From assembly GCA_022605955.1 (NCBI GenBank), contig JAKCOZ010000041.1, forward strand, positions 466,001-530,000: DNA of 64,000 bases, in the 5' to 3' direction. A program made the position numbers and the translations under genes. The DNA comes from Rallus limicola. Taxonomy: Eukaryota > Chordata > Aves > Gruiformes > Rallidae. Of this stretch, positions 7,545 to 18,169 are shown piece by piece. How positions within the stretch are numbered: the stretch's first letter is position 1; every line of letters begins with the position of its first letter. The notes beneath the pieces are model-generated. The model was given only the letters and a program-made list of their open reading frames with translations. It made no database searches and was not told the DNA's origin.

Positions 7545-10500
7545 AGATCTGTCCCCCTGGAAACTGGGAGCCCAGGAACTGGGGTGTTGAGCCCCAGGTG
7601 TGCTAGGCAACTGGGAGTGTGGGAAACCAGTGTCCTGGAGAATCAGTGCTCAGGAAACCAGCTGCCAGGGAAACCAGGGCCAGAGAAACCAGGGACTTGT
7701 GGAAACAGGGGTGCTGGTAAACCAGGGTGTGTCAGGAAACCAGGGTGTTGGCAAACTGGGCACACAAGAAACCAGGGTGCTGGGAAATGAGGGTTCCAGG
7801 ATACTGGGGGCATGGGAAACCAGTGTCCTGGAAAATCAGTGTCCCGGGAAAACAGCAGCCCAGAACACCAGGGCCCAGGAAAGCAGGGGCTCATGAAAAC
7901 CTTGGTGCTGGAAAGAGGCAAGACCCCAGTGTGGTTGGCAACAGGGGCCGTGGGAAAACGGGGTGCCTGGATACTGGGTTGCTCATAAACTGGGGTGTCG
8001 GGAAACCTGGGTGGGGAGACACTGGTATGCCAGGAAACCAGGATCCTGTAAATTCAGTGATTGGGGGAAAGAGGGGTGTGGGTAACCTGGGTGTTTGGTA
8101 ACTGAGGGCATGAGTAACTAGGGCGCTGGGAAACTAGGAGCACATGATACCAGGCTGCTGGGAAAACAGTGTGAATGGAAAAAAGGTGTGCAGGAAACTG
8201 GGGGCATGGGAAACCAATGGCACAGAAAATGGGGGGTGTAGGAAACCAGGAGCCCATGAAACTGGAGTGCCAGCAAACAGGGGGCACAGGGATCCGTGTT
8301 GCTGGGAAATGGAGGTGCTAGGAAACCAGGTCTGCAGAAACTGGTATGCCAGGAAACTGGGTGTGTGGGAAACTGGGGTAGGGAGACACTCTTGTGCTGG
8401 CAAACTGGGCATGTAGGAAACTGGGGTGCTGGGAAACCAGCATGAATTGAAAACGGTTGAGTGGGAAACAAGGGGTGTGGGAAACCAGTGGAAAGGGAAA
8501 CAGGGGCGCAAGAAACCAGCATCCTTGAACATCAGTGCCCAGGAAAACCAGCGGCCCAGGAAACCAGGGCTGAAGGAACCAGGGGAAGAGGAACCTGGGG
8601 TGCTAGGAAACTGGGGGTGCGGGAAACCAGGGTGCAGAGATGCTGGTGTGTCAGGAAACTGGGGTGCCTGCAAAATGGGTGCGCAGAAAACCGGAGTAAA
8701 AGTAAACCGGTGTGATGGGCAACTGGAGCCTGGGAAACCAGCAACTTATAAAATCTGTGCCTGGTCAAACCAGCCCCCTGGGAAAGCAGGGCCCAAGAAA
8801 CCAGGAGCTCATGGAAACCAGGGTGCCAGGAAACCAGGGTCCTGTAAATTCAGTGACCCGGGAAACCAGGGCTGTGGGAAGCCTGTGTCCTGGGAAACTG
8901 CGGGCATGAGAAACCAGGGTGCAAGGAAACTGGGGGTGCAGGAAACCAGGGTGAGGAGACACTGTTTTTCCAGGCAGCCATGGTTCCAGCAAACTGGGCA
9001 AGTGTGAAAACAGTGACATGGGAAACTGGGGGCGCGTGCAACCAGGAGTGTGGGGAACCAGGGTGCTGGGCGACTGGGGGTATGGGAAACTGGCGTGATA
9101 GAAAATCAGTGTCCGGGGAAAACAGCGGCCCAGGAAATCAGGGCCCAAGAAACCAAGTGCTCATGGAAACCGGGGTGCCGGGAAACAGGGGTCAAGTAAA
9201 TTCAGTGACCTGGGTAACCAGGGGAGTGGGAAACCTGGTTCCTGGGGGACAGAGGGGATGAGAAACCAGGATGCTGTGAAATTAGGGGCGTGGGAAACCA
9301 GTGGTGAAGGAACCTTGGGGGAATGCAAAACTAGGGGTGCTGGAACTGTGTTGCCGGGAAACCAGTGTGCCAGTAAACTGGGGGGGGTTGGTAGACACTG
9401 GTTTGCTGTGAAACCAGGGGCCTGGAAAATGAGGGGCACAGGAAACCAGTGGCACGAGAACCAGGGGGCATGGGAAACTAGGGGTGCAGGAAATGGGAAT
9501 GCCAGGAAACTGATGTGCTAGGAAACTGGGGGCACAGGAACCAGGGTGCCAAGACCCTGGTGTGCCAGGCAACTGGGGGCGAGCAAAAGAAGGGTGCCAG
9601 AAAACATGTGTGCCAAGGAACTGGGAGGCAGGAAACTGGCATCCTGGAAAATCAGTGCCCTGGGAAACCAGTGGCCCAGGAAATCAAGGTCCAAGAAAGC
9701 AAGTGCTTGTGGAAACCAGGGTGTCAGGCAACAGGGCTCCTGTAAATTCAGTGACCTGGGAAACAAGGTGCATGTGAACCCTGGGTCCTGGAAAACAGAG
9801 GGCATGAGAAACCAAGGTGCTGGGGAACTAGGGGTGTGGGAAACCAGTAACGTGGGAACTTGTTGGTGTGGGAAACAAGGGGCACATGAACTGGGGTGCT
9901 GGGAAACAAGAGCCTGGGAAACTAGATGTGCCGGCAAAGTGGGCACGCAGGAAATCAGCATCCTGGAAAGTCAGTGTCCCAGGAAACCAGGGGCCAAGGA
10001 ATGAGGGTGGTGAGACCCAGGAGTGCTAGGCAACTGGGGGCACCAGAAACTGGGGTGCCGGGAAACTAGGGGGCCAGGGAAGTGGGGCATGGGTAACCAT
10101 TGACCTGGAAAATTGGTGTCCCCTGAAACCAGCTGCCCAAGAAACCAGGGCCTCATGGAAACCAGCGTGCTGGGAAACCATTCAGTGACTCAGGAAACTT
10201 AGGTCATGGGAAACTGGGGTCACGATAAACCAGGGTGCTGGGAATCTAGGGGTGCGGGAAACCAGTTGGATGGGAACCTGGACACCCAGGAAACCAGCAT
10301 GCTGGAAAATCAGTGCCTCAGGAAACCAGCCGCTCAGGAAACCAGGGCCCAAGAAACCAGAGGGTCATGGAATCTGGGGTGCCAGGAAACTGGGGTCGTG
10401 TAAAGTCAGTGACCTGGGAAACTTGGGCTGTGGAAAAACTCGTTCCTGGGAAACTGGGGTCATGAGAAACCAAGGTGATGGGAAATGAGTGCAGCAGAAA

Positions 10501-10545
10501 AGCAGTGCTGTGGGAACCTGGGGCTGTGGGAAACCAGGTCATAAT
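7545..10545 (-). repeat. Same minisatellite family, purine-rich on the plus strand
   Basis: This is the 21-bp family of 1-2278 in the opposite orientation (GGAAACTGGGGTGCTGG-like units). Blocks match other arrays head-to-tail reversed: about 7545-7930 with 21255-21640, 8690-9130 with both 1800-2240 and 20500-20935, and 9480-10050 with 18210-18780. Compared with 1-2278, the right arm lacks about 1.4 kb. No gene is supported; all long frames follow the repeat. Confidence 0.88.
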
Positions 10546-10850
10546 ATGGACTGGGGTTAGTGCATTCGTGACGCCAGCACAGTAGAAGAGTAATGTCTGG
10601 ATCACCCTGGCCAATGTTACGGGTCAGGATTCCATTTGCCTGGCAACAGCATCACAGGAGAACCTGTTTTCAGAGCTCAGGCTCATTGTTCTGCCTGTGG
10701 ACACGTGGGCAAAGCCCATCCAAGAGCCCAACCTGTGTGCAACCCCCCAGTCCTGCGCAGACAATTGGGACGGGGATTTGCCCACTTGCCACAAGGGACA
10801 GAAGAACCCCAAGAGTTGGGATTGCTGGGATCAGTGACCATGGACACCTG
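10546..10850 (+). pseudogene. Degraded retroviral nucleocapsid-like fragment
   Basis: A plus-strand frame holds CSACGHVGKAH with a later Cys, and a second frame holds PTCHKGQKNPKSWDC. Together they look like two worn CCHC zinc knuckles of a class II (ERVK-like) Gag. Nearly identical copies, each following a purine-rich array, are at 46111-46330 and 48946-49235. The frame is broken and there is no start. Identification rests on weak motifs. Confidence 0.45.
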
Positions 10851-10879
10851 AGTGATGTGGGATTAGAATGAGAATATCA

Positions 10880-11163
10880 TTCAAATGGGACAAAATGGTA
10901 CTGCTGCTTGGTCAGTTGATCAAAATGCTACCGCCTGGTGTGATTAGAGCTCAAACAAAGTATCAAGGTCTTTTCATGGTCCTGTTGCTTTACCTAGAGG
11001 GGTACTGCTGTCTGTAATCAAGGCTGGGTTAATTGCTTTGGTAGTTCCTGTAGGTGTGTTACTCACGTTGCTCTGTATTATCTTCCTGCTGCCAAGGACC
11101 CTGCACTGGAGGATAAAGGGGATTTTTGTAGCACAAATACAAAAAGGGGAAGTTGTGGGGGAC
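10880..11163 (+). pseudogene. env: Retroviral Env transmembrane C terminus with polypurine tract
   Basis: A frame running to about 11163 contains a long hydrophobic span (IALVVPVGVLLTLLCIIFLL) followed by a basic juxtamembrane stretch. It ends in AAAAAGGGGAAGTTGTGGGG, a polypurine tract directly before an LTR-like TGTGGC. This arrangement marks the 3' end of a retrovirus-like element. The rest of env is missing, since the preceding 30 bp joins nucleocapsid-like sequence. Confidence 0.6.
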
Positions 11164-11497
11164 TGTGGCAGGCCCATGAAACCCTTGGTTGAGAATATAG
11201 AGCTTGGCTTTGAAGACACTAAAGTGTAGCCTAGAGAAAGAGGAAGGGTAGGACATCCAGAGAAGTAAACCATTGTAAGGAATTTGCTGACTGCAGAGAA
11301 AGGAACCTGGCAACAGATAAACCTTGTTAGTGCAGTTAAAATGTCAACCAACTGCATGACAGCATATACCTGAGAGACCATTAGCACAAGGACACGTGCA
11401 GTAGAATCATATAAAAATGAGGATACGGAAATAAATTGGGTTCTTTTTGCTTGTGCACCAGGAGACATCTTGTATGTGTGGTTTGTCCACCTCAACA
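11164..11497 (+). repeat. LTR of a class II-like ERV
   Basis: Starts TGTGGCAGG after the polypurine tract and ends CTCAACA. It contains ATATAAAAATG near 11409 and AATAAA near 11430. Only the last ~120 bp are kept in the duplicate at 49236-49353, while the following CR1 junction is shared by both copies. Confidence 0.6.
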
Positions 11498-11880
11498 GGG
11501 ACAGGGTTCAACAAGGCCAAGGGCTGGGTCCTGCACTTTGGTCACAATAACCTCAGGGGATGCTGCAGGTCTGGGGCAGAGTGGCTGGAAAAGTGCCTAG
11601 AGGAGAAGGACCTGGGGGTGTTAGTGGACAAGAAGCTGAACATGAGCCACCTCGAGTACTGGGTCCAATTTTGGGTCCCTCCCTACATGAAGGACGTTGA
11701 GATGCTGGAGCGTGTCCAGAGATGGGCAACAAAGCTGGAGAAGGGTTTGGAGCACAAGTCCTGTGAGGAATGGCTGAGGGAACTGAGGCAATTTTAGTCT
11801 TAAGAAAAGGAGGCTGAGGGGAGACCTTACTGCTCTCTACATCGAGCTACATGTGGGTGTAGAGAGGTGGGGGGTGGTCT
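11498..11880 (+). repeat. CR1 LINE 3' fragment
   Basis: Sense-strand CR1 ORF2 3' sequence: a GGACCTGGGGGTGTTAGTGG stretch, the TACTGGGTCCA region and a CTGGAGCGTGTCCAGAGATG stretch. Compared with 49354-49855, about 130 bp are deleted near 11650. Confidence 0.85.
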
Positions 11881-11889
11881 CTTATCTCA

Positions 11890-12115
11890 GATAACAACTA
11901 ATAGGATGGGAAAAATCACCTGCTGGAGCAGGTGGAGGCACCTGAAGGAGGCTGCCTGTGCTGGAGCAGGTTTGCTGTCAGGGCTGTGGAGGACCCACGC
12001 TGGAGCAGTGTGTTGCTCAACGACAGCACCCCATTCAAGTGACCCAGACTGGAGCAGTTGGTGATGATCTGAAGCTCTGTGGGAAGGATTCATCTTGGAG
12101 TTCTAGGCTACAGCA
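11890..12115 (-). repeat. Fragment of a class II ERV LTR, minus strand
   Basis: Repeated CTGGAGCAG motifs about 35-60 bp apart (for example near 11920, 11960, 12000 and 12050) resemble the internal part of long avian ERVK-type LTRs read in reverse. A duplicate lies at 49865-50085. From 12116 to 12404 I see G-rich, non-coding sequence with no feature. Confidence 0.45.
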
Positions 12116-12404
12116 ATGATCATTAAACTCTTGCCCAGAAGGGCAGACAGGTTCATTCCCAGCAAGAGGGGGATTTGGAGGGGGAAATGAATGTTTTAGG
12201 AGGGTAAATATGGTACTGGGGTGTATAAAAGTTAGACTAGGGAATTTAAGAAGGAGGAAGGGAAAGGGAGCACCCATGGGTGCTGAGAGTGGGCGTGGGA
12301 ATGTTGTAGTGGGGTTCTTTGGGGGAGGATATGGGGGGATCTGTTGGAGGAAAGATGGGAGGTTTAGGGCAGTAATATGGAGCTATACTTTCCAGTTATA
12401 CCAG

Positions 12405-13030
12405 CCTCCATCTTTCAACCTGTTAAATGTCTGGCTGTACATCCCAAGTAAAAGGTGTGAGGGGTGACAGATGTTCCTGGCCTGAAACACCCCCAGGTAG
12501 CACAGTGGCAGCCCCAGTAACTTTGGGCCTCAGCGCTTTCCTTGCCAAGGGTTGGTCCTAAAAGCACCTGACATGATTTTAGGTTTCTACCAGTGTCCAA
12601 CTTTGAACATGGCAACCAGAGTAATACCACACAAACAAATGGTGTGAGGGATGAAAGGTGTTCTGGGCCAGAAACTTCCCCAGGTAGCCCACAAGCAGCC
12701 CAAGTAACCTTGAGGCTCAGGGCATTCCCAGCCAAGGGGATGCTCCTGACAGTGCTGGACATCATTTTCTGGCTCTACCCGCATCCCCATTTGTAACTTC
12801 TAAACGTACAGCTGTACCACCAAAACAGAAGGTGTGAGGGCTGAAAGATGTTCCTGGACCGAAACCTCCCCAGGTACCACACTAGGAGCACTGTTAAGCT
12901 TGGAGCCCAGGGCATTGCTAGCCACAGGAGTGGTCCTAGCAATGCCTGATGTCATTTTCAGGCTCTACCATGATCGAGCTTTGAAGATGCTGCACGTCCA
13001 GCAATAGAGCCCCAGGGTCTTTACCACCGA
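12405..13030. repeat. About 188-bp tandem repeat, three and a part units
   Basis: GGTGTGAGGG recurs at 12454, 12641 and 12831 (spacing 187 and 190 bp), each followed by GATGTTCCTGG-like and CCCCAGGTA-like blocks; a partial unit follows. The duplicate at 50380-51005 has the same spacing. Inverted related units occur at 42712-42947, 55386-55975 and in part near 15830-15930. Unit length recalls the ~190-bp satellites reported in several bird orders, which I could not confirm here. 13031-13290 shows nothing recognisable. Confidence 0.8.
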
Positions 13031-13289
13031 TTGCTGTCATGTTGTTCAATGCACCACGACTTTGAAGAGCCACCTGCAAGGAGATGTGAACTGTTAAGAA
13101 AATGGCTCTTCACTTCAAACAGATCTTGAGAAACTCTAAGAATTTGATGAACAGGAATATTAAGAATATTTTAAACCAGGAGAGATCTTCTCCTCCTGAC
13201 CATGTTTTATCTGGACTGGAATGAATTCTCATGCTGGAAGCCCCTGTAGTTCTGGGCTATGGATTTGAAAGCATCAAGTCTAACTAAAC

Positions 13290-13540
13290 GTGTGTGCTCC
13301 TTGCTGAGCAGTGCTTGCACAGTTGTCTGCTCTAAGGAGCCCATGGGGAGGCTGTGTCAGGAATGGCTCCCAGTGGGGCCTGGTAATGCTTCAAGGCACT
13401 TTGGGCATCACTCCTGACTTAACTTCTGCAGAGGTTTCTTCACTCTCCTTTTGGTATCTGAGGTCTGTAGACTCAGAAGAAAAAGTACCATGGGGCTCAT
13501 TAGCATCCAGAAAGCCCCTAAAGCATTTTCATTAAAAACC
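13290..13540. repeat. Dispersed low-copy repeat in receptor flanks
   Basis: A block around CAGTGGGGCCTGGTAATGCTT and CCATGGGGCTCATTA recurs, diverged, at 24290-24480 and 59720-59910 and closely at 51265-51515. It always precedes the receptor 3'-flank module or its relic. I cannot name the family. Confidence 0.6.
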
Positions 13541-13554
13541 TCAATACTTCATTA

Positions 13555-14515
13555 AACTACTAGGATTTCAGTTAGGTCCTAAGGAGATCTGGACAGTCAG
13601 GAAAAGCCGTCTCTGGAGACCCAACCCTGTCTGCAGAACCTTGCTCTTCCCGAAGCCCAGCAGCTCCCTCACTGGCCTCCTGGGGCTCCCAAGACTTTTC
13701 ATGAGACAGTTGAATACCCATGACATCTCTCTCCTCAGCTGCCTGCTACGGCCAAGCAGCGTGTGAAGGGGGTCAGCTTCCAGAGGAGATTCTCTCCCAG
13801 AGCAGTTTGGATCAGATACACAGAAAGGTCACTTATCAACACACTGATCACCTGACAGAACAGTTCATGAGACTGTTGACAGATGGGACATTATCCAACT
13901 CTCTGAAGTTCAAAGCAGACACCGGAGAGCTCAACAGCAGATGAATGACCAAGGAGCAAGCACAGGTAGAAACCTGTGATCATAGTGAAGTGCACACATC
14001 CAGCTAGTCTGGGGAAATAGTGTTCTAAGTCATGGCCATGTCATCAGGAGAAGTGAATGATGAGAGAGATGACAGAGACAGACTGGCAGTAATGCAGGTA
14101 CAGGGGAAGGTGAGTATTTCTTCTGCTGCCATTGGTACCAATTCTGGAGATTCCCATTTTGCCATGGTGGGGAAGCATTGCCATTTCAGACAAGCAGTTG
14201 AGTGATTCAGCTGAGGAAGATGTTCTTGTAAAATTTTTACAAATTTAAAGTAAATAATATTTTTAAAAACATAAATTCTGGCTTTTGCAATCAGAGCTCA
14301 TGGAAACAGAGCACAGCTAGTCATTCATCAGTGTCTGGGTCACACTAGGCCTGGAGAAACTGCATTAGGAATGGGATGAACATGGAACATGTTATGATAT
14401 AATAGACCAACTAGAAGGAAGAAAAAAACAAAAGCATGAACTAAAACACCCTACTAAATAAGGAGTGGTCATAATGTGAGTTACAAGGTTAGTGATATGA
14501 GCAGCTTATTGCTGC
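13555..14515 (-). repeat. Receptor 3'-flank module (duplicon part)
   Basis: Begins TCAGTTAGGTCCTAAGGAGA and includes CATGACATCTCTCTCCTCAG and the CTGCTACGGCCAAGCAG stretch. Copies at 26490-27500 and 51540-52540 stand in the same place 3' of OR2 and OR3. A 74-codon plus-strand frame at 13720-13944 recurs with each copy but carries no known domain and does not keep its length, so I do not call it a gene. The stretch 13950-14515 is A/T-rich with no gene. Confidence 0.75.
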
Positions 14516-15442
14516 TTAAATACATTGAGTCACAAGTTTCCACATGGCATTTTTGAGCTCCTGGTTCCTCATGCTGTAGATGAGGGGGTTCACTGCTGGT
14601 GGAAACACTGAGTAAAGAAAGGAAACAACTACTTCCACAAATAAAGAGGAGATGGAGGGGGGCTTAAGGTTTGCGAACATGCCAGTGCTGAGAAAGAGGG
14701 AGACCACAGCCAGGTGAGGGAGGCAGGTGGAAAAGGCTTTGTGCCGTCCCTGCTGCGAGGGGATCCTCAGCACAGCCCTGAAGATCTGCACATAGGACAC
14801 CACAAGGAACACAAAACAACCAAAAGCTAAACAGACACTGACAACAATGAGTCCAGTTTCCCTGAGGTAGGAATCTGAGCAGGAGAGTTTGAGGATGTGT
14901 GGGATTTCACAGAAGAACTGGTCAACAGCATTGCCATGGCAGAGGGGCAGGGAAAATGTATTGGTTGTTTGGAATAAAGCATTGAGAAACCCACTGGCCC
15001 AGGCAGCTGCTGCCATGTGGACACAAGCTCTGCTGCCCAGGAGGGTCCCGTAGTGCAGGGGGTGGCAGATGGCCACGTAGCGGTCGTAGGACATGACAGT
15101 GAGGAGACAGAACTCTGTGGAGATGAAAAATACAAAGAAAAAGAGTTGAGCCACACACCCTGTGTAGGAAATGGCCCTGGTGTCCCACAGGGAATTGGCC
15201 ATGGATTTGGGAACAGTGGTGGAGATGCAGCCAAGGTCAGTAACAGAGAGGTTGAGGAGGAAGAAGTACCTGGGGGTGTGGAGGCGCTGGTCACAGGCTA
15301 TGGTGAGGATGATGAGGCCGTTGCCCAGCAGAGCAGCCAGGTAGATGCCCAGGAAGAGGCAGAAGTGCAGGAGCTGCAGCTGCCGTGTGTCTGCAAAGGG
15401 CAGGAGGAGGAACTGGCTGATGGAGCTGCTGCTGTTGGACAT
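14516..15442 (-). CDS. Olfactory receptor OR1, OR14-like (gamma-c) family
   Basis: An intact single-exon seven-transmembrane odorant receptor of 308 residues, the usual length. It would couple odorant binding to G-olf in cilia of olfactory neurons. An N-glycosylation site (NSS) lies at residue 3. Landmarks in order: GNGLI in TM1, LHTPRYFFLLNLS after TM1, MSYDRYVAIC at the end of TM3, KAFSTCLPHL at the start of TM6 and NPLIYSMRN in TM7. The LHTPMYFF motif has Arg where Met is almost invariant, which may matter for function. The ATG is chosen because it gives the family's standard MSNSSSS start and follows a splice acceptor by 23 nt. OR3 is about 88% identical in protein, with changes clustering in TM5-TM7. 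Exact subfamily and ligand are unknown. Confidence 0.95.
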   Translation of the reverse strand: MSNSSSSISQFLLLPFADTRQLQLLHFCLFLGIYLAALLGNGLIILTIACDQRLHTPRYFFLLNLSVTDLGCISTTVPKSMANSLWDTRAISYTGCVAQLFFFVFFISTEFCLLTVMSYDRYVAICHPLHYGTLLGSRACVHMAAAAWASGFLNALFQTTNTFSLPLCHGNAVDQFFCEIPHILKLSCSDSYLRETGLIVVSVCLAFGCFVFLVVSYVQIFRAVLRIPSQQGRHKAFSTCLPHLAVVSLFLSTGMFANLKPPSISSLFVEVVVSFLYSVFPPAVNPLIYSMRNQELKNAMWKLVTQCI

Positions 15443-15464
15443 CTGGTGCTGTCAAGTGTGGAGA

Positions 15465-15480
15465 CCTGTCCAAGGAAAGA
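15465..15480 (-). promoter_or_regulatory. Splice acceptor upstream of OR1 coding exon
   Basis: On the minus strand, TTTCTTTCCTTGGACAG|GTC has a pyrimidine tract and AG at 15467-15466, 23 nt before the ATG. The same site stands 23 nt before OR2 and OR3, so a non-coding 5' exon further upstream is likely. Confidence 0.65.
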
Positions 15481-17958
15481 AAGGCACGGTGAGAATTTAG
15501 GGAACTCTTCTTTTTGGAAAAATTCTGCCAATTCACACTGAGCAGGGTCAGCTGTGGCTCTCCAGATCACAGTCCTGCCTGGCAGCAGTCAGTCAATAGA
15601 AGGATGGTGTGATCTCAGACTGAATCCCCTGTGGATAGCCATTGTGGAAGGCAGCCTGCAGCCCAGCAGGAGCCCCTCAGGATTCCTCAGATGGGCGTCC
15701 TGGATTGCGGGCACCAGTGGACCTGCCCAGACCCCCAGGTGGGACAGAGGCAGCAAGGACAGGAGGGGAGGGGAAATAGCGAGAAATGCAGCAGCCAAGG
15801 CTGAGGGACAGGGACAGACAGACAGGCTCTGTTAGAACTGTTCCCTTGCAAGGGAAGGCCCTGAGCCCTGAAATTGGTGTCCTCTCTGTAGTCTGCATGG
15901 GGAGGTTTCAGGTGAGGAACATCATTCAACCTTCGCAGATTTATTTGGGAGCAATTGCTGTACAATTAGAATTTTTAATGGACGACACCAGTAGAGCCAC
16001 AAAATGATGTAAGGAAAACCTCTTTGAATTAGTAGGGAATTCTGTCAAACAGGCTCTCTCTGTATTCAGGAGGACATTTGGTAGATCCCTTTTGGGATTT
16101 TTGTTTTGTGTTGAATCAAACAAGGTACCAGCTGGAGGAGAGTTAGCTCTAGGCATTCCAGAATTCATTCCTGCCTGGCAGCAGTCAGTCAATAGAAGGA
16201 TGCTGTGATCTCAGACTGAATCCCCTGTGGAGAGGAAGGAGCTTTCCAGCACTGTCACTCCAGTTTCACCCCAGGGCAGAGCAGAGCTTTGGAGCTTTGG
16301 TTTTCTCCTGCCTGTAGCTGAGGAGTGTTTGTTCTGTCAGAACTGGCTGACATTGCTGCTGCAGTGCCAGGGAAACCTTCCCCTGAGTGCAGAGTGGGGA
16401 GAGCTGCTCTGTCCATCAGCCCTGCTCTCAGCTGCCCTGTGCTGGATGCTCTCTGATCACACCTGGGGTTCCCTGTAGAAGAAACTGGACCCTACAGAGA
16501 GCTGTGGAATCCAGTGTCCCAGTGCAGAGCTCCAGAGCCCTCCTGCGTTCTCACCCTACCCAAGGAGGATCTCAGCTCCCTGTTGAATGAGGGTCAGCTC
16601 AGTGCCAGCCCCACCAATGGGAATGCCCAGAGCCCCAAGTAATGGTGGGACAAAGGCAGCAAGGATAGGAAGGGAGACAGGAAGAAATGCTCCTGCCAAG
16701 GAGAAGAGTCTTCCTGAAATCCCAGAACTCAGGGCTCAGAGTCCATGCTGGGTGGCAGAAACCAGGGGGTCGCTGTGGGAATGATTCTGCACTGCGGGGG
16801 ATGTCAGGGACGTCCCAAATCCCCCCTGCCAGGGCATTGCTGGGAGCAGCTCCTGCTCCCTCCCTGACAATGTCTCTGCTGCCTGCAGCTGTCCCTGCAG
16901 CTGCTGCTCTTTGCCCATGTCACCTCCTGCTCTGTGCTCACAGACCTCATCCCACCTGCCCTGTGCTCAGCTCTGCTCTGCAGACCCCTCCTGGCATCAG
17001 GGCACTGCCCAGGGAACCTCTGTGTGTGCAGGGCTCAGGAGATGCCCTGACAAGTCCTCATGACCAATGAGTTTGCACTGCCTTCTGCAAAGTTATCAAG
17101 AAAAGCTCAGCTCCCACTTCCCACTCAGTCACAAGAGCAGACAATTCAAAGTCTCTTTACCTTTCTCCTGCAGTGAGCTCTCAGCATCCATCAGCTCTCT
17201 CAGCCTCACAGGTCTCCCCTCAGTGCCTCCAGGCAGTGTCCCCAGCCCTGTGTGCTTGGCAGAGAAGCTGCTCCTGCCCAGAGCTGTCTCTTGTCGGCAC
17301 TGCAGGTTTGCCATGAACTCCCTCCACCCCAGGAGCCCAGCCCAGCTCAGCAGGAGAAGACCAGTTCTTCTAGGCTCCCTCCTGGTGTCTCAGGCCTCAT
17401 GGGGATCACTCTATAATCTCATCTCTGATGTTCCCTCCCTCAGCTGGGGAGAAATCCTCCTGCCCAGTCGAGTTGTTTGTCCCAATCAAACCAGAGCTGG
17501 GCAGGAGAATGACCTTTCCTTGTCTCCCCATGAGACAGGAACCCCAGTCAGGGCCGGGGAGGGGATCTGTCCCTGTGACAGGAAGGGATTTAGGGGAGTA
17601 TTTGGGCATTTCTCAGTGTTTCACTCAGCAAAAGGAGGAAAAACAAATCTACAAAGCTCTGCTCTGCAGTTGGGGGAAGTGGAAACCACCATCCAGAACA
17701 GATCATACATATCAGAAAAGATAGACCTTCTGTTCAAGGACAAACTGACCCCTGGAGAGCTCCCATCAGAGCCCCTTCAGCCAGGGGCACCCTCAGCCAG
17801 CAGCACATCCCAAAAAGGACCTTTCCAGTATTGAATAGAACAGAACAGGGAGAGGCAGTCCTTGGGTCTCCAATGAGAACGCTTTGCTCAGGGAAGAGTG
17901 CCCCAAGTTCTCACTGCCTTGTTCTCCTTGCACAGGGCTTCATGTAAAGGGGCAGAGA
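15481..17958. other. Receptor 5' flank and intergenic DNA between OR1 and the pseudogene
   Basis: No gene is supported in 2.5 kb. A block of about 65 bp (CTGGCAGCAGTCAGTCAATA and on) is present twice, at about 15585-15645 and 16170-16230, flanking a segment that includes a piece of the ~188-bp repeat (15830-15930). OR2's flank has this block once. The stretch 16590-16720 matches 28780-28900, and 17155-17230 matches 53755-53827, so it belongs to the duplicon. A 255-codon frame at 17067-17834 has no domain and is not conserved. Confidence 0.6.
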
Positions 17959-18145
17959 ATGTCCAGGGGCAGCTTCATTTCCCACGTCCTCCTCCTGGCC
18001 TTTGCAGACACACAGGAGCTGCAGGGGGTTTCTCAGTGCTGTGCTGCACACAAACAATATATTTGCCCTACCCTGCTCAAGGGCAATACTTGTGACCATT
18101 TCTTCTAGGTCAAAATCCCCCTAGATCCTCAGCCTTGCATGCCCA
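17959..18145 (+). pseudogene. Olfactory receptor pseudogene with internal deletion, head-to-head with OR1
   Basis: From ATG 17959 the sequence reads as an OR14-like N terminus (HVLLLAFADTQELQ), then jumps from about receptor residue 23 to about residue 152 (a SQCCAAHKQYI-like version of the TM4-loop region), and stops at TAG 18106-18108. The match to receptor DNA carries on beyond the stop through CTAGATCCTCAG. It is transcribed, if at all, away from OR1. The same deletion end point is seen in the second pseudogene at 29234. Confidence 0.85.
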
Positions 18146-18169
18146 GAATCCTACCCCAAGGACACTGAT

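Noticed and set aside
13720..13944. 74-codon frame downstream of OR1 that recurs near OR2 and OR3
   Set aside because: Recurrence is explained by duplication of the flank; length differs between copies (74, 60, 61 codons) and no family is recognised.
15017..15541. Plus-strand frames antisense to OR1, OR2 and OR3 (up to 184 codons, Glu/Gly-rich)
   Set aside because: They mirror conserved receptor codons on the other strand and change with them; no independent signals.
17067..17834. 255-codon plus-strand frame upstream of the receptor pseudogene
   Set aside because: Low-complexity Ser/Leu/Pro content, no domains, and not conserved in the duplicate flank at 28780-29230.
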